This document shows, in pieces, positions 62,512 through 64,000 of a stretch of DNA of 64,000 nt. The stretch's first letter is position 1, and each line of letters opens with the position of its first letter. A program made the position numbers and the translations under genes. The notes below the pieces were generated by a model. The model searched no databases. It was not told where the DNA came from and worked only from the letters and a program-made list of their open reading frames with translations. This DNA is from Bacillus yapensis (GTDB taxonomy: Bacteria; Bacillota; Bacilli; Bacillales; Cytobacillaceae), in the NCBI RefSeq assembly GCF_005280205.1, contig NZ_SUND01000002.1, positions 1-64,000 of the forward strand, read 5' to 3'.

Positions 62512-62745
62512 ATGGCAGACGTATTAGAACGTGTAACGAAAATCATCGTTGACCGCCTTGGTGTTGAAGAATCTCAAGTTAAACTTGAAGCAACTTTCAA
62601 AGAAGACCTAGGAGCTGATTCCCTAGACGTAGTTGAACTAGTAATGGAATTAGAAGATGAATTCGATATTGAAATTTCTGACGATGATGCAGAAAAAATC
62701 ACAACAGTTGGTGACGCAGTTAATTACATAAACGCCAATTCATAA
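62512..62745 (+). CDS. acpP: Acyl carrier protein AcpP
   Basis: The 77-residue acidic carrier holds growing acyl chains on a phosphopantetheine arm attached to S37 in [12 protein letters not shown]. Start follows gaggggaggtga. An independent promoter lies directly upstream, allowing the high expression usual for ACP, and a terminator follows at 62761. Confidence 0.98.
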   Translation: MADVLERVTKIIVDRLGVEESQVKLEATFKEDLGADSLDVVELVMELEDEFDIEISDDDAEKITTVGDAVNYINANS

Positions 62746-62760
62746 TCGTTAGAATCCTAA

Positions 62761-62795
62761 AAAGCTCCGTTTTAATAGCGGGGCTTTCTTCTGTA
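62761..62795 (+). terminator. Terminator after acpP
   Basis: aaagctccgt (62761-62770) pairs with gcggggcttt (62778-62787) including G-T pairs, then tcttct; the T run is interrupted. Confidence 0.6.
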
Positions 62796-62893
62796 AAAAT
62801 GACCTGTTTTCTTAAAATATATCTTTGCCTTTTAGTGCAAATATAAGTACACTTAGAAAATGGAATGTAAAAAAATAGCAAGGTGGATTAGAC

Positions 62894-63634
62894 ATGCGTA
62901 AGAGTGGGAACGAAAGAGAAAAACGCACATTTCGTAATAGAGATAGACATTTTAAAGAATTTCAAGATAAAATAGGTGTACCATTTTCGAACGAGAAATT
63001 GCTTATACAAGCATTTACTCATTCATCATATGTGAATGAGCATCGCAAGAAGCCTTATGATGATAATGAAAGGCTCGAGTTTTTAGGAGATGCTGTACTA
63101 GAATTAACCGTTTCACAATTTCTATATAAAAAATATCCAACTATGACTGAAGGGGAACTGACGAAGTTAAGAGCAGCTGTTGTATGTGAACCTTCTCTCG
63201 TTGCATTTGCCAATGAATTATCCTTTGGAGAATACGTTCTCTTAGGAAAAGGTGAAGAGATGACTGGTGGAAGAACAAGACCAGCATTGCTAGCAGATGT
63301 TTTTGAAGCATTTATTGGAGCTTTATTTTTAGATAAAGGAATTGAAACGGTCGTTCGTTTTCTAGAGAAAGTGATTTTTCCTAAAATTGATGCAGGTGCT
63401 TTTTCTCATGTGATGGATTTCAAAAGTCAGCTACAGGAGCATGTACAGCGTGATGGCTCAGGGGTTATTGAATATAAAGTGTTACAAGAAAAGGGCCCTG
63501 CTCATAATCGTGAATTCATCTCTCAAGTCTCCCTAAATGGGACAGAAGTTGGCGTTGGAACAGGAAAATCGAAGAAAGAGGCAGAACAGCATGCTGCCCA
63601 AATGGCTTTAGAAAAACTAAAAGCCCATATATAA
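62894..63634 (+). CDS. rnc: Ribonuclease III Rnc
   Basis: RNase III cuts double-stranded RNA in rRNA and mRNA processing. The 246-residue protein has the catalytic signature [13 protein letters not shown] at about residues 59-71, the second acidic cluster [16 protein letters not shown], and a C-terminal double-stranded RNA-binding domain ([14 protein letters not shown] to [16 protein letters not shown]). Start follows caaggtggat. smc follows, as in B. subtilis. Confidence 0.97.
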   Translation: MRKSGNEREKRTFRNRDRHFKEFQDKIGVPFSNEKLLIQAFTHSSYVNEHRKKPYDDNERLEFLGDAVLELTVSQFLYKKYPTMTEGELTKLRAAVVCEPSLVAFANELSFGEYVLLGKGEEMTGGRTRPALLADVFEAFIGALFLDKGIETVVRFLEKVIFPKIDAGAFSHVMDFKSQLQEHVQRDGSGVIEYKVLQEKGPAHNREFISQVSLNGTEVGVGTGKSKKEAEQHAAQMALEKLKAHI

Positions 63635-63665
63635 CAGTTGAGATGAGATGAAGGGGGATACAAAC

Positions 63666-64000
63666 GTGCATCTGAAACGTTTGGATGTAGTAGGCTTTAA
63701 ATCATTCGCCGAGCGCATTGGGGTTGACTTTGTAACGGGTGTTACGGCAGTTGTTGGCCCGAACGGAAGTGGAAAAAGTAATATTACCGATGCAATCCGC
63801 TGGGTGCTTGGTGAACAATCAGCTAAATCCCTCCGTGGAGCAAAAATGGAAGATATCATTTTTGCAGGAAGCGACTCGAGAAAGCCACTAAATTTTGCAG
63901 AAGTGACGTTAACACTTGAAAATGAAGATCAATTTTTACCAATTGATTATAACGAAGTCAGTGTAACTAGAAGAGTCTATCGTTCTGGGGACAGTGAATT
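63666..64000 (+). CDS. smc: Chromosome condensation protein Smc (N-terminal part)
   Basis: Only the first 111 codons are in the window. GTG 63666 follows agggggat and begins [20 protein letters not shown]. The Walker A loop GPNGSGKS is at residues 31-38, followed by [20 protein letters not shown]. Smc with ScpA and ScpB organises and separates chromosomes after loading at parS sites. The gene is truncated by the window edge; nothing suggests it is broken. Confidence 0.97.
   Translation, partial: MHLKRLDVVGFKSFAERIGVDFVTGVTAVVGPNGSGKSNITDAIRWVLGEQSAKSLRGAKMEDIIFAGSDSRKPLNFAEVTLTLENEDQFLPIDYNEVSVTRRVYRSGDSE

Overview
This AT-rich window is a core chromosomal segment of an endospore-forming low-GC Gram-positive bacterium of the Bacillus type (family Bacillaceae). 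The assignment rests on gene order, which follows the Bacillus subtilis murG-to-smc segment almost gene for gene, and on sporulation genes (spoIIGA, sigE, sigG, spoVM). No rRNA, tRNA, CRISPR array or prophage was recognised.

Layout. (1) 1-843: the 5' part of an IS1182-type transposase on the minus strand, then a 550-base non-coding stretch with repeated palindromes. (2) 1399-9232: the division and cell-wall block murG, murB, divIB, ylxW, ylxX, sbp, ftsA, ftsZ. (3) 9498-12249: the sporulation block spoIIGA, sigE, sigG, with promoters resembling the Spo0A- and SigF-type signals of B. subtilis. (4) 12428-16496: ylmC, pgeF, ylmE, sepF, ylmG, ylmH, divIVA. (5) 16493-21701: a T-box-controlled ileS, then a ylyA-like gene, lspA and rluD. 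(6) 21698-33566: the pyrimidine operon pyrR-pyrP-pyrB-pyrC-pyrAA-pyrAB-pyrK-pyrD-pyrF-pyrE, with three PyrR-type attenuators. (7) 33558-35637: two minus-strand genes, a small DUF3949-like membrane protein and rqcH. (8) 35992-53600: a calcium-type P-ATPase, yicC/yloC, remA, gmk, rpoZ, coaBC, priA, def, fmt, rsmB, rlmN, prpC, prkC, rsgA, rpe, thiN. (9) 53705-58837: spoVM, rpmB (minus), yloU, fakA (yloV), recG. (10) 58954-64000: the FapR-controlled lipid operon fapR-plsX-fabD-fabG, then acpP, rnc and the start of smc.

The genes work together as one growth programme: peptidoglycan precursors and the Z-ring, its positioning (SepF, DivIVA), pyrimidine supply, nucleotide and CoA metabolism, translation and ribosome maturation (Def, Fmt, RsmB, RlmN, RsgA, L28), signalling by PrkC/PrpC, and phospholipid synthesis. 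Many neighbouring genes overlap by 4 to 40 bases, suggesting translational coupling.

Compared with the order I recall for B. subtilis, bpr (between ftsZ and spoIIGA), ylmA (after sigG), the cysH-type sulfur genes (between pyrE and rqcH) and sdaAB/sdaAA (between yloV and recG) are absent, and the spoVE-murG junction is interrupted by the insertion element. I found no convincing new multi-gene system. The less ordinary signals are non-coding: a possible leader peptide inside the pyrB attenuator, a family of short terminal-inverted-repeat elements, a palindrome array upstream of murG, strong intercistronic hairpins (spoIIGA/sigE, prkC/rsgA, sbp/ftsA) and a hairpin covering the sigG ribosome binding site.
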